From Balanoglossus misakiensis (taxonomy: Eukaryota > Hemichordata): DNA of 64,000 bases. The notes under the pieces are model-generated. The model saw only the letters and a program-made list of their open reading frames with translations. It was not told where the DNA came from and ran no database searches. The stretch covers positions 3,224,001 through 3,288,000 of the forward strand of contig CM082581.2 of assembly GCA_040954595.2 (NCBI GenBank), in the 5' to 3' direction. The position numbers and the translations under genes were made by a program. The first letter of the stretch is position 1; every line of letters starts with the position of its first letter. This document shows positions 10,742 to 23,700 of this stretch, piece by piece.

Positions 10742-11766
10742 CTATAAAAACACCTCAAAACATCCTGAGCTCCAGTTTTCCCCCTTGAGATGTTCCAGCA
10801 CAGGTTTAGGGAGATGCTTAAGCAGTTGTTTTGCTGCCTTATCTTTGTGTTTCCTGGTGTAGATCACTGACACAACAAAGACAGGATCAATGGACTTATT
10901 CTGCATTCCAACTCTGATATTATGACACTCATGTTCACTGTTCATATTGCTGGTAGCACTGCTAGCCGAGTAGACAGTTGCATCACTATGGTAACTATAC
11001 AGTTCTTCATCATACACGTCAGTGAAGCGATACAAATGTACTGTTGAATTCATAAACACCTGTGCTTCAGCTGTAGAATGACAACTGGTGCTGTCAGATC
11101 CATTACTATGCACAGATGCTGGAGTTGCACTCCTACTCTCCACTATAGGAGGAGCCTCTGTATCTGACAGAACTAGTCCACCATCACTTTCTCTCTGTGC
11201 ATCCTTCATGTTGACACTCTTCATCTTTCCAGTATTAACTGTGCTGTAATCAGTTACGTTATTGACAGACCCAGTTGCATGTTTTTCATTGGAGATGACT
11301 TTGGCTGACTGGGGATGATTGTCACAACCTTCAAGTTCTCCCGCTGCAGACCGACCTTCACCCCTCAAATCCAAGTTCACCGAAGTCTGTGCATCAAATT
11401 GGCTGCTCTCATAACCCTCTTGTGAAGATACAACAACAGCCTGACAAGGAGTAACAGTTGTTAGTGTCACAGTATTTGATGTTCCTGAAGTCAACATTGG
11501 TGAAACATTTCCACTTGTTGGCATGCAAACAGCATCTTGTTCACTTGCAACTGTATGTTGCAACTGTAGTGGTCCTTCACTGCAGTTGTTGTCATCATTT
11601 GTGACTGAAATGGCTGCGGTACTCCCTTTCTTCAATGCATTTGTCTCAGAGACAGAACTTGTCCATTTGCGTTTATCCGGCTGACTTGGATGGGTGTGTA
11701 GTGATATCTCTGGATATGGAGAGCTTGACGGTGATGCGCTTTCTGGTCTGGAGTTCTCTAGTTGAT
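10742..11766 (-). CDS. Terminal exon of the DEP-domain gene: disordered insert plus end of DEP
   Basis: This 1,025-nt exon continues in phase from the DEP exon at 13786-13664. About 230 residues rich in Ser, Thr, Asn and Val (DQLENSRPESASPSSSPYPE onward) precede QVFMNSTVHLYRFTDVYDEE, which matches the closing beta strand of a DEP domain (aromatic-Tyr-Arg-Phe). The last 60 residues are basic and helical (KHKDKAAKQLLKHLPKPVLE). The stop is at 10744-10742, followed by a poly(A) signal at 10692-10687. The insert splits the DEP fold, which is unusual. Confidence 0.85.
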
Positions 11767-14700
11767 CTGAAACCAGTGTAAAATATTTGTCAATATGCAA
11801 GCAACCCTGATAAAATTTAAAGTAAGACTTCCAAGGTATCCTAAATTCAGTCATATTATTCCCTTTTTCGTGATCTTTGGAGGCTACAAATTGTTAACAA
11901 TGGAAAAGATGCTGAAAGCCTATCTGTGCCCTTGAACTTTTGTACTAACAATGTAGAGTGTATATGGTGATATGACAGAACTTCATGACCTCCGCGCGCG
12001 ATCTGTGCCGTCATGAGTGATGCTTGTGAAATTACAGCAGAATACACCACATCACATATGCAACAATGTCTTGCCTTCAATTTACATTTTCACACTCCAC
12101 AATGTATACAATTGTTTTCCTTCGTATTGTAAAAATGTAACTCAGCTGTCTGCACCCACCCCTGCACGCTGTTGTGGGCTATTGAGTTTTGTTCGTACTT
12201 TGCTGTTTTTGTTTTTATATATAATTGTTTTGTTGTTGTTGTTGTCGTGTTGCTGTTGCATTGGTTAATTCTTGATCTGTTGTTCCCTCCAGCAAGCTGT
12301 TGGTAACAGCATTACATAAAAAACCCATGTAGCAGGGCCAGGGATTCGGATTAAGGTCGTGTTGTACGTTTTTTTATTGGAAGTGGTTGACATGCCTAAT
12401 CACTGTGTAACTTGTGCAGTGATATGGGGGGGGGGGGGTCACACACACACCATTAAGATGGTTCTGAAACCGGCCAGACCAGAGCCGGAGTAATGATTAA
12501 TACCTTTCCACAACCCATTGTCTATGGGGCTGAGCCTCATCACCTATACATAAACTTTATGTGTGTGGACACGAGCGACTCAAAGAATTAATGCTCTGTG
12601 TTTACGATAGGCAAATCGTGTCTCAAATTTTACCCTGTGTGAACCTAGTATTATTCATGCGGGCCGGTCTTTGAACTTGAACTTCAAATGGTTTTAGTGA
12701 CGAAACTGTGATTAGCAAGCAAGCGTGGTCGTCTAACACAATCAATCGGGTATATCCATTATAGACATTGATCTGACAAGCAATAAAATATGTCAAGTGC
12801 TGTATAAGCCTAAAAGTATGATGATAAACGTGACCAGTGACAGACTAAAAATTATATAACTTGGACACAAAACATTTCTGCACATTTAGAATCATCATCG
12901 CATAAAATGGTACAGTCCAGCAATGCGCTCTGTGTAGGTCGATCGACCTGTAAGCGTACGGGCAGAGCAACCCCCTATCACGATTGCAATCAAACACTGG
13001 CTTGACGTGACAATCCTCTCCGGCCGAATTCAAAAACATGTAATTTTCACAAATGTAAAAAATACACCCATCTGAAATCATTGATAATCATTAGCGGTGA
13101 ACAATGTTCTGTAATGACTGCATTTTTCTCATGTCTCTGGTGCGGGGCGCGAATTTGCGTATAGCGTTGAACGAACCATGAACGAATGATCTCACGATCT
13201 GGAATGCGAATAGTGTCCTGCCACTACATGTAGCCGCAAAAATACATAGATTTAGCTGGTTTATTCCGTTTCAGCTTTATGTTTTGCATAGATAGTATTT
13301 GGAAGAAGTGGATGTTTTTATACAAGTGGAGTCATTAGCATGGGATGTCAATTGCCAGTCTGTGGTGTGAGGTCTCATTTCATTTCTTTGGCCGTATCAT
13401 GGGAGCTCCGTGGCTGTATGATCACTAAGGGCCATTGATTCCAGTCATTTGTGGTAGAGGAAACTCAAGACATTATCTATGAAAGTCTTGGTTAAAACGT
13501 ATTCAGTTGGAGATCGAGGAAAACTTGGCAATGCCTTGGTATTATGATTGATGTTGCTTTTCCGACTGCTGATTACTATCATATGAAATACAGTTTAGTA
13601 GTAACAGCCTCCAACAAGTGGGCAACAAATACCATATGGCACATGGGAGCATAAAAGATTTACCTGCTAGAGTTGAGATCACAGTAACTGTTGGATGTAT
13701 GACATTGAGATCTAACAACCTCTGCGCTAACTTCATTGCCTTGTCTACACTACTGTGTGTATCTTCATTGCAATGTGCTCCCATCTCTGAAATTTTCAAG
13801 GAAAATTAAGAAATTTTTGGTCAGAAGCATTTACCTTGTTTCAACAGCAATTATATATTAGTAAATACTATGTCAAAACAGAATTCTCATTTGAAAAGTC
13901 CATTCCAATATTTACCATGTTCTGTGTAATTCTTCAAAATCCAATCTATCAACTGTGTGCCAGTGAAACACTTTCGTATGTTATGCAGATCACGTCTCAT
14001 TCTTTGTAGTAACTCTCTGGAGGGTTCGTGAAGACTGTTGTTACACCTTGGTCCATTTTCTTGATCCTACAAAGTACAGAAAGTTATAAAAGATAAATTA
14101 TTGTCAATGAACAATGTGTCATCTAAGCAGTGCGCCAAGATTTGCACATTTTTTTCTGCAGAATTTGATGTAATCCATCGTGACCTCGATGCATCCATCA
14201 AAGGTCATCTGCAGTTTTGATAAAGAAATCCCAATTCGTATACCCAAACAGTCAATGTATAGTGCCTCTCTGTCCATTGAAGAATGAGGTATTTTGTTAG
14301 TTTTAAGTTGTTGAAGACACCCCTTCACAGCATCGAAGACTTGATCAATTCAGAAACACTAAAACTCAGACACACCAACACAAAAAAGAGGACTTCACCA
14401 AGCCATCCACAAAATATTTAGTGGAAATGCTATCACTGATTCTACAAAAAAAACCACTTTGAATTCAACAGATAATTAATTCTGCAATCAAACTTGCGGC
14501 TGCAGCATTGGCTCAAATGCCTCACCCGAATTAACCTATATTACATTTCATGAACTCAAAATGTAAATCAACTCAAGAAAACAAATATCTAATCCATTTT
14601 AAGAACAAGTGACCTATTGGTCAAAAGAGCTCTGCTGACTTTAACAGTGTAACCTGGGCAATGATATGAATACAGAATACCATAGGTTTTAATTTATAAC

Positions 14701-17700
14701 AATTGTATTCTATTAAACAAAACCAAACATAGACATCAATATAGCTGCCAAGCAGCAATAGCGGGCACAAGCCAACATTGCACATAGCACATAGCGGTAA
14801 TCATTACAGGTGTGTGCTTATTCTTACCAAATATAAAGTCAGCAGACTTTTAATTTATGTAGTATTTCGCATTTCCGTCATATTTACATCAAAGGTCATG
14901 TGAGGTCACCAGAAATTTGGGTAATAATTTTGACCCTATACTGGTCCATGTCCCACAAGAACGAAACCTCAACCCCTATTAGTTAGCCTGGAATTAGGTA
15001 TGCACATAATTAATGAGTTAAGTAGGTGTCACAGGTGACCTTTAAATTTGGTTTCTTATTTTGGTCCCATCCGTACTGTACCTACTCTGGGTGCCGAGTT
15101 ATGCAGAAGAATGTCAAAGGTCACCAAAATTTGGGCAAGAAATTTTGACCCTATACTTATCCAGGTCCAACAAAAACCAGACCTCTAGCCTTATTGGTTC
15201 GCCTAGAATTAGGTATGCACATAATTAATGAGGTAAAGTGTAAGACTCCATTAGGAGTTCCATACCTCCAAATACCAAGGCTGTACCTGCTCTGGATACC
15301 GAGATATGGTAAAGTAGGTCAAAGGTCACCTAAGGTCACCCAAAATTTGGGCAAGAAATTTTGACCCTTTACTAATCCAGGTCCAACAAAAACCAGACCT
15401 CTAGCCTTATTGGTTCGCCTAGAATTAGGTATGCACATAATTAATGAGGTAAAGTGTAAGACTCCATTAGGAGTTCCATCCTTCCAAATACCAAGGCTGT
15501 ACCTGCTCTGGATACAGAGATATGGTAAAGTAGGTCAAAGGTCACCTAAGGTCACCAAAAATTTGGGCAAGAAATTTTGACCCCATACTTGTCCATGTTC
15601 AACAAAAACAAAACCTATAGCCCTATTGGTTAGCCTAGAATTAGGTATGTGCATAATTAATGAGATATGCAGGTGTCACAGGTGACCCCCATTTCGGCTT
15701 TTAAATTTTAGCCCCAACCCTCAAAACGCCAAGTCTGTACCTGCTCTGTATGCCGAGATATAGGAAAGTAGGTCAAAGGTCATCTGAGGTCACCCAAAAT
15801 TTGGGCAAATTTTTTTGACCCCATAAAATTCTATTTTTAGATCTAATTTGCATATTAATGACCCCATCAAATCCAAATTTACAAAATCAGGTAGGGGCCC
15901 CATAACACACATTCCTACCAAATTTCAGCTCCATTGTACATGGAGTTGTGGAGAAGAAGATTTTTACCAAAAATTCTATTTTTAGATCTAATTTGCATAT
16001 TAATGACCCCATCAAATCCAAATTTACAAAATCAGGTAGGGGCCCCATAACACACATTCCTACCAAATTTCAGCTCCATTGTACATGTAGTTGTGGAGAA
16101 GAAGATTTTTACCAAAAATTCTATTTTTAGATCTAATTTGCATATTCATGACCCCACCAAGTCCAAATTAACAAAATCAGTGAAGGGCACCATAACACAC
16201 ATTCCAACCAAATTTCAGCTAAATATGCCAAGTTGTTTTAAAGAAGAAGATTGAAATACCAAAAGTTGACGGACGACGGACGACAGACGACGGACGACGG
16301 ACGAAAGACGACGGACGACGGACGGACACTAATCAACCTACTGCTACAGCTCAGCTGACACAAGTGACAGCCGAGCTAAAAAATGGATTAGATATTACAG
16401 CTTGTAAACATGCACTGAAATCTTACATAATTGCATAATAACTACACATGATATACATGTATGTGATATTGCAAGATATTCATGAAGCTAGGAAAAGTTG
16501 AGATTGAGATTTGCATAACCATGTCATGTGATACGTGTAGAATACTGAGATGTATACTCACGCAAGGAAATTCTAAAAGCTCAAACTTTTCTGTAGCTAA
16601 CCTTGTTTACCCAATTACAACAAAAGTGGATATAAAAGAAATGCCCCAGAAACATGTTGTCTTCCCTCCTCTACTGTCTACTGATCTGTTGGTCAATGTC
16701 TGTCTGTCACTCAACTCACTCATCCACTATCTAAAGAAAGAACAATCCATACCTGTGTAGAAAGATGCTGATACAGATTGATCAATTTCTCAGTGGACCA
16801 GCTGAAGAGCTGAAGTAACTGCATAACACGTTCCTGAAAAAATAATACCATGTTCTTAAAGTTAAGAATACAGTGTGTACAATGCAACTAGTACATGTAT
16901 ACTGTATCACTACAAGCTTCTCTCTTAAAGAGTACCGTAATAACTACAGATATCCAACACAGCTAGTTGCAAAGACAAACAATCACAAAACGATACAGCA
17001 TAGCATAGACAAGCAACAAAACATACAATACTTACAGCTGGTGATATTAGTTGTTCAATGGGTAATCCTTGCCCACCGTCATGAATAAATTCTATCATGT
17101 ACTGTTGAATGAATCACAGGAAAAGATGCGAAATTAATCACCATATTAATCAATCTGATTAAAATCAGATGTAGGGAATGGCGACTTGGTTTTTTTTTAT
17201 GCTGTCGTGAGGCGACAGCATAAAAAAACCACGTCGCCGTTCCCTACATCTGATTTTAATCAGATTGCATATTAATATACATAACTCAGTCAAATCGATT
17301 ACCAAAACAAGCGCGGTGACCCCTATATTTTATCACAGATTTTCATTGTACACACAAAGGAGAATCCAAAAATCCACAATTAAATAAAATGACAATACTT
17401 TCAATTTTACCGATCATACATTTTGAACAATCCTTTTCAGGTTACTTTTTTTTAAACATACTGTAAACCAGGAAATTTTCACAAACGATAAATTTTCCCA
17501 AACATTGTGAGAGCCAGAAAAACAGGAAAATAAATAGTCGTGAATTTTGACAATGTGTTTTATGTACGCAAAGGCTAGGCAGTTACTGAAATACGAGAAC
17601 GTGAAATAAAATCGTCGTTATTGTATTTCTAAGTAAAGTCAATTACCTGCTACGTTCTTTTATTTTCAGGAAATAACAAATTGATATTTTTCATGTCCAA

Positions 17701-20700
17701 ATGTGACTGCTCATGTGCATGTTTGAAATAGGTTTTGAACAGACCACTACATGATCCAAACATGTGTGAAACTAGGTTTTCACTGGTGATTCCGGTAAGG
17801 GACTGTACTGTATGAGATTATAACAGTATGGCAACTCACTGATAGAGCTTGCAACAATAGCATGGCTTTTTGCTCTGCTTTGTCATGGTACTTCTTCAAG
17901 TTGTATGCTTCCTGTTCAAAATCCTGTAAATAACAGAAGTATATATGAAACCTTCAGTTTTATTGCATGACAAATTGATTTCAAGGAATTATAAGACAGA
18001 TTGATTTCAAGGAAAACCAACAGGAACAGGTCCAATCTACAGGTTGCATAAAACAAGAAATATTAGCAGATATGAACTGAATGTCTTCACATGATACAAA
18101 GGTGTTCCAACAGCTGTAGTGAAAGTTGATCTTTGCTGTTTCTGCTGTCTTCCTATAGCACACAATCATGAGCTTGTTGTCAGTACAGATCACTTCATCT
18201 ATACCTTGACCATTCACCGACCTCACTTAGGGGTCTTGTCAAAATCAAACATGGGGGCTTGCCCAGGCTTCCCGCGAAGCGCCCTGGCGCGCCTTTTCAC
18301 GCCTTGAAGTGCCCTTTCACGCCTAGACGCGCCGATGAATATTCATATTGTATGCACGCATATTCATGAGTACTTTGCATATTCATGAGTTCCAGTACGT
18401 CTTGAACGACGCGTGGGCCCAGAAATGCCGGTTGTTCTTGCTGGTTACATCGCCTGTTTTATCTTTCTCAAGAGGAACAATGATTGTTTTCATAAAATCC
18501 TCTGGAAGATAACCATGAATCAAAAACGCAGAAATAGCCATGGCTAATAACACATGGAGTCTGTTGCTAGCAAATTTATAGTGTTCACACGATAGATCGT
18601 CAGCGCCAGCGGCTTTATCAGATGGTAGACGCCTGATTGCGTCACCCATTTCGTTTACACTTAACACTGGGACTTCGCATGAAGTGGTTTGTGAGTAAAT
18701 AAAGGATTTGACGGAGTCTTCCCACACAGTATTGTTGACCGATGATAGAAGAGACGAGTAATGATCTCTCCACATATTTGCGATGTTGCCTTAACCTGAA
18801 GAGCCATCGACGATAAGGGAGTGGGAATTTTGTTGATTGAGCGCACCTTACTCCAGAAATTAGCATTGTCATTGCGTTGGAGAGAGGAAGCGAACGCGTC
18901 AGCTCTTGCTGTGTTCTTGTTACGTCGGCATGTTCTCAACACGTGTTTAATTAAACCTCGCGCGTGTGGTGCTCATGATATCATAAATTTGACCATATCT
19001 GGGTTTTCTGAAACTGTTCCACATTTTAAAAGAATCTCTAGCGCGGTCATGGGCCTCTTTCACATATTTGTTCCACCCGGGGACTGATGGAGGGGAATTC
19101 CTCTTCTTGCTTCCAAAGCAAACATTTGATGCCCTTCTCAAGGCTTGAGTGATGTTACGATAGAACGCACTAATGCTGTCCTTATGACGTCCACACACAC
19201 AATGCCTATCTCTGCAGAGCAATGCTTGTGTCGGAATTTCAATCTCTTGGAGATATTTGTCGGAGGTGTTGTAGAAATTGTCAATATCACTGTTGCTAAT
19301 TTGATTCCAGTGGACTCGGTTTCTACAAGTGCCAGTATCCTTATGACCGTCTTCCAAAGAGGGGAGTGCACTTAGCGAGATTGAAATTGACAGGAGAAAG
19401 TGGTCTGAGGCAACAAAATCATGCAGAACCGACATTGAGTTTATACTGGCATGCGCCGAGAACGTAGCCACACAATGGTCTAGCCACGAAGTTGTCTTAT
19501 GAGCTTCGCTCATGTAGGTGAATTGTCCATTAGCCATATTTAACAGGTGACAATCCGACAGAAAGTAGTTGTTTTCACAACAGAATGATTTCAGTTCTTT
19601 CCCAAACGGTCTATTAGGATCGGCATTCCAGTCGCCCATAGCAAAAACACTGTTTGCTCCACTTTCCTCAATTATATTTTCTATCTTGGACAGGTGTTGC
19701 ATAAAAGAGTCGAAATTTTCTTCACAGTCATAGGCATGTACACACAAAGGAAAAGGAGAATTCTGTCTGCCAGTTGAAGACGTAAAATGGCGTCACACAG
19801 TTTCATATTCACTCAAAGCACTTCAGAAAGTATGGAGAGTACTTTCTCCATCGGCCCTTTTCAGGGCCCTGAATGTTGCTCGGAGTGTTCACCCGAGTTT
19901 TTTGGTACAGCTGTTCATGAAAGAGAACGTGTGAGCAAACGTGGTGGCAAGCGTGATGGTGCTGGACGACCGAAAATCTCAACTCTCTTTCCAACTGCTA
20001 TGGAAACCGCCACTACGTTCATCGAAAGCAACGGCTTTCAGGCACACCAGCGAAGAAGGGAAACAACAGGAAACTGCGGTGTTACCCTAAAACAGATACA
20101 GCAACAGCTTTACCAGAGCGACCCACAGCTGAAGGAGCACAGTGTGAGCTTAAACACAATACCAAGGTGGATGGTTGCCCCCAACAAGAGATTAAAGGCT
20201 GCTGTAAATTACAGCAGAGAAATCGACGCCAAGATTGCGACGACTACCAATAATGCCACAAAAACTGACGAGAACTCGCATTTTTATTTTGCACAGGTAA
20301 AATACATCATGGAATTCCCAGCGAAATATTCCGACTCTACTGTCGTGCAACAACATGAACAAGGTGAAAGCTGGAATTCCAGCTGTTTCACGCTACTTTC
20401 AAAACTCGCGCTACTTCCCAACCAACGATAGACCTAATCTTCCGGATCACGACTTCCCGAATCCAGGCTACTTGATTACACCTGCTGGGTACATGGTCCT
20501 TGAAAGACGCGACCAAGACACGTGCACCGATGACCTGGGATGACAGCACTATGTTTACGGCAACAGAGTGAACTCGTTCTGTCCATGCATCATAACGGCC
20601 CACCTTTCTGACATGGCAAAAATCATCAGACATCAGTGGAAGCCAGTCGTGTGCGGGGTAATCGATGGCGGGTCTGATTTTAATGTCAACTTCGCAACTA

Positions 20701-23700
20701 ACATTCTGTATTATATGAGACTTTGGCGAGATCTCGACCTTGATGTCCTCATCCTGACATCGTTTGGCCCTGGCTACAGTGCGTATAATATGGTAGAACG
20801 TGGATGGGCAACCCTGTCGAAGAAGCTGGCGGGGGTCATTTTACCCGACAAACTTGACGGCGAGGAGACGTCCCCGTACGGCCAACGGTCACTGACTGAC
20901 ACGGAGAGAAAAGAGAAGGAAGCGAAGGTGTGTACTCAACTCGATTTTTTATGTGACCCGTCAGTTGAAATAAGTGTATATTTTTCCCTGTGTATTTTTC
21001 GGGTATGATTTTGATTTTATGAAACGACAACAAGGTGCGAAACCATACTCGTATGCGTCACGCATACATGTTCTCCGGTTCAAAAGGGATATCTGATTTT
21101 TTTTTTACAGAAAACGTTATTGTCAGAACAGTTGTGGTTTTGTTGGATTTTTTTAGCGTTTTCGAAGCGTTTAAAAATTACGTTTTTTTTTTCTTCCTAT
21201 AGAGTTTCATTATTGTGTTTGTCTCTATAACTTATACATTGTTTCGCTTTTGGTCATCGTAGGTGTTCGACAATGCGATGCAAATCCTCTGCAGACACTG
21301 GGAAAACGTCGATCACCACGGCCATCCAGTGACCTCGTCGTTTGAACCGTATATGGGAGAAGTAGGAAGGCTGTACTCTGACTACAACAGAGTGCACCGT
21401 CTCGTGCAAAAGGCCAGCGCCAATGAATTCAATCAGAAAACACAGACATCAAGAGGGAAATGGAAATTGCTTTGAAACATCTCAAGAAAAGAATCGGAAC
21501 TGTAATTTTCTGTAAGTGTGCGGACGACGAGTGTGAACACTGCAGTAGAAATCCAGTCAGAGCAACAGATACAGTACGATTTGTACGTTCGAGGCTTCCA
21601 GCATCGTTGCCAAGTCCTCAACACGAAGACCACTTTGCCACGTTTATGGAAGCAAGTGAATTACTGCGTCCGTCACCACCTACCCTGCATATGCCCAAGT
21701 ACAGAAAGGCTGATCTAGGCGTCTGCAGACACTGCCCATTGTATACTTTACATCGATGACAGAGAAAACCAGACATTACCAACTTTATCATTCAAACCTG
21801 TAAATTAATCATGTTTGATAAAAAACTGCTGATTTTCATAGGGAGATCCTTTACCTAGGAAATAGTTCACTTTGTTCACCCAGGTAAATTTCAATATGAC
21901 TGTAGAAGCTGGTGTCATTTCTTCAATGAATTGCTAGTTACTGCACAGAGCCGAATGGTGTCAAATACTTCTACAGGGATATTTCTGCTGAAGGACCTCT
22001 TCCAAGGATTCTGAATTGAACAAGTCAACGTCGATGACATAGTTCACACTGGTTTGATATTGTTTGCTTGATGATATTGATAATGGTAACTCATCTCTTG
22101 GCATGTTCATAGACTTTTCTAAAGCTTTTCATAGGGTTAATCATGGCATTTTGTTTTCTAAATTAGAATACTAGTTACACCCTGACTTGCCCATTAATTT
22201 CATTTAAAACCCTTTAGAAATAAGCAATAAATACTTACTTCTGTAATGAAATACCAGAGGACAAGATGAAGCCTGTTATAGCAGTCTTGATAGAGCCACT
22301 GTGTCAAAGCTTTCAGATGGTTTGTTAAGAACTCAGTTAATGGCTTTAGTCTTTTTTCAATGGTGAAGCCTTCCATGTCTAACTCTACCAATAAAGATAA
22401 ACCTTGCTTGAAAAATAAGTTGATCTGCAAAATAAATAAACAATATTAAAATATAGCTGCAAGCAGCAATCAGTACCAAGCAAGCATATGGCAGTCAAAA
22501 TGTGTCCAAATGAAATTACTGAACAAATTTTGTTTCCATCCCCATCCAACAAAATTCAGACCTCAAGCCCATATTAAGAGTTGCACAAAAATTGACACGT
22601 ATAAGTACATGACATACATGTATAGTGAAGTGTCTAGCCATGTGTGGTCCGTTCTGATTCCAAAACCAACATGTAGGCATATGCAAGCCACTGGCCAAAT
22701 AAAGCCAGATACCTCTCGAAAAGAAATGATGAGTCTACACTGAAATAGTGGTATTATGTTGAGTAATACTTACTTTCTGAGCTAGAAGGTTTATAAGACT
22801 GTCTTGAACACAATCCAAATGCCACTGGCAGTGTCCAAACACAATATCAACCAATGATTCTGTCCTATGGTCTCCAACACTGCTACCTCCACTTGGTGAT
22901 CCCAGTGGTGACTTCATATCACTTGCAATACCAGCCTTTTGAGAAGTTCTCCCTTTTGTAGAGCTGTTGTTGCTATGACAACCAGTTGATGTGGCGCTCT
23001 CTGATGATGACACTTCATCATCTGTTACTGACCCTGGTATTTGTGGTATATCATCAATGACTACAAAGTCTGTATTATTGGGGATATAGGGAAAATAAAA
23101 AGCATCAAGAACACTATGCTTCCATTTGATTATACATAGAATACATGCACATGATAATTGATATACATTACTATGTAGGGATTACACAGAAATAGGCTGA
23201 CCCAATTTCAAATTTCACAGCAATCTGACAAACAGTTTCAGGGAAAATAATTTTTGTTCAACAATGGCCAAAAACTGCCCCCAAAACAAATATGCAAATA
23301 ACACCAATATTGTATAATTTTTCAGTTCAATCATGAGAAGAAACATGCGTACCAAAAGTCACAGCAATCTAACAAGCAATGACACAGACGGAAAACAATT
23401 TTTGAAGAAAAATAGCAAAAATTGCCCCAATAACAAAAATATGCAAATGTCTCTACAATTTTACAAGATCTTCCTTGGGCTCCAGGAACAGACAACATTA
23501 ACCACATTTCGAAAAAATTAACTCTAAAAACAGACGCAAAGTTAGTGAGAGTTGCCTTGAACTTTGCAATGCATGCAGAATACAATATTCCTGTTACCAA
23601 AACATTAGGTAGAAATTCAGAACTTCACCTTCCAAAGATGCCAATGGCTCTTCAAACATGGTTGCACTGACACCATCAAATGTTGGTATAGTCTGTGATA

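Noticed and set aside
15948-16130. 60-codon frame with internal repetition
   Set aside because: It is a translation of the 143-bp tandem repeat; both ends have the same residues because the repeat repeats.
14732-16385. Regularly spaced repeats that might suggest a CRISPR array
   Set aside because: Units are full-length tandem copies with no unique spacers, in a eukaryotic intron.
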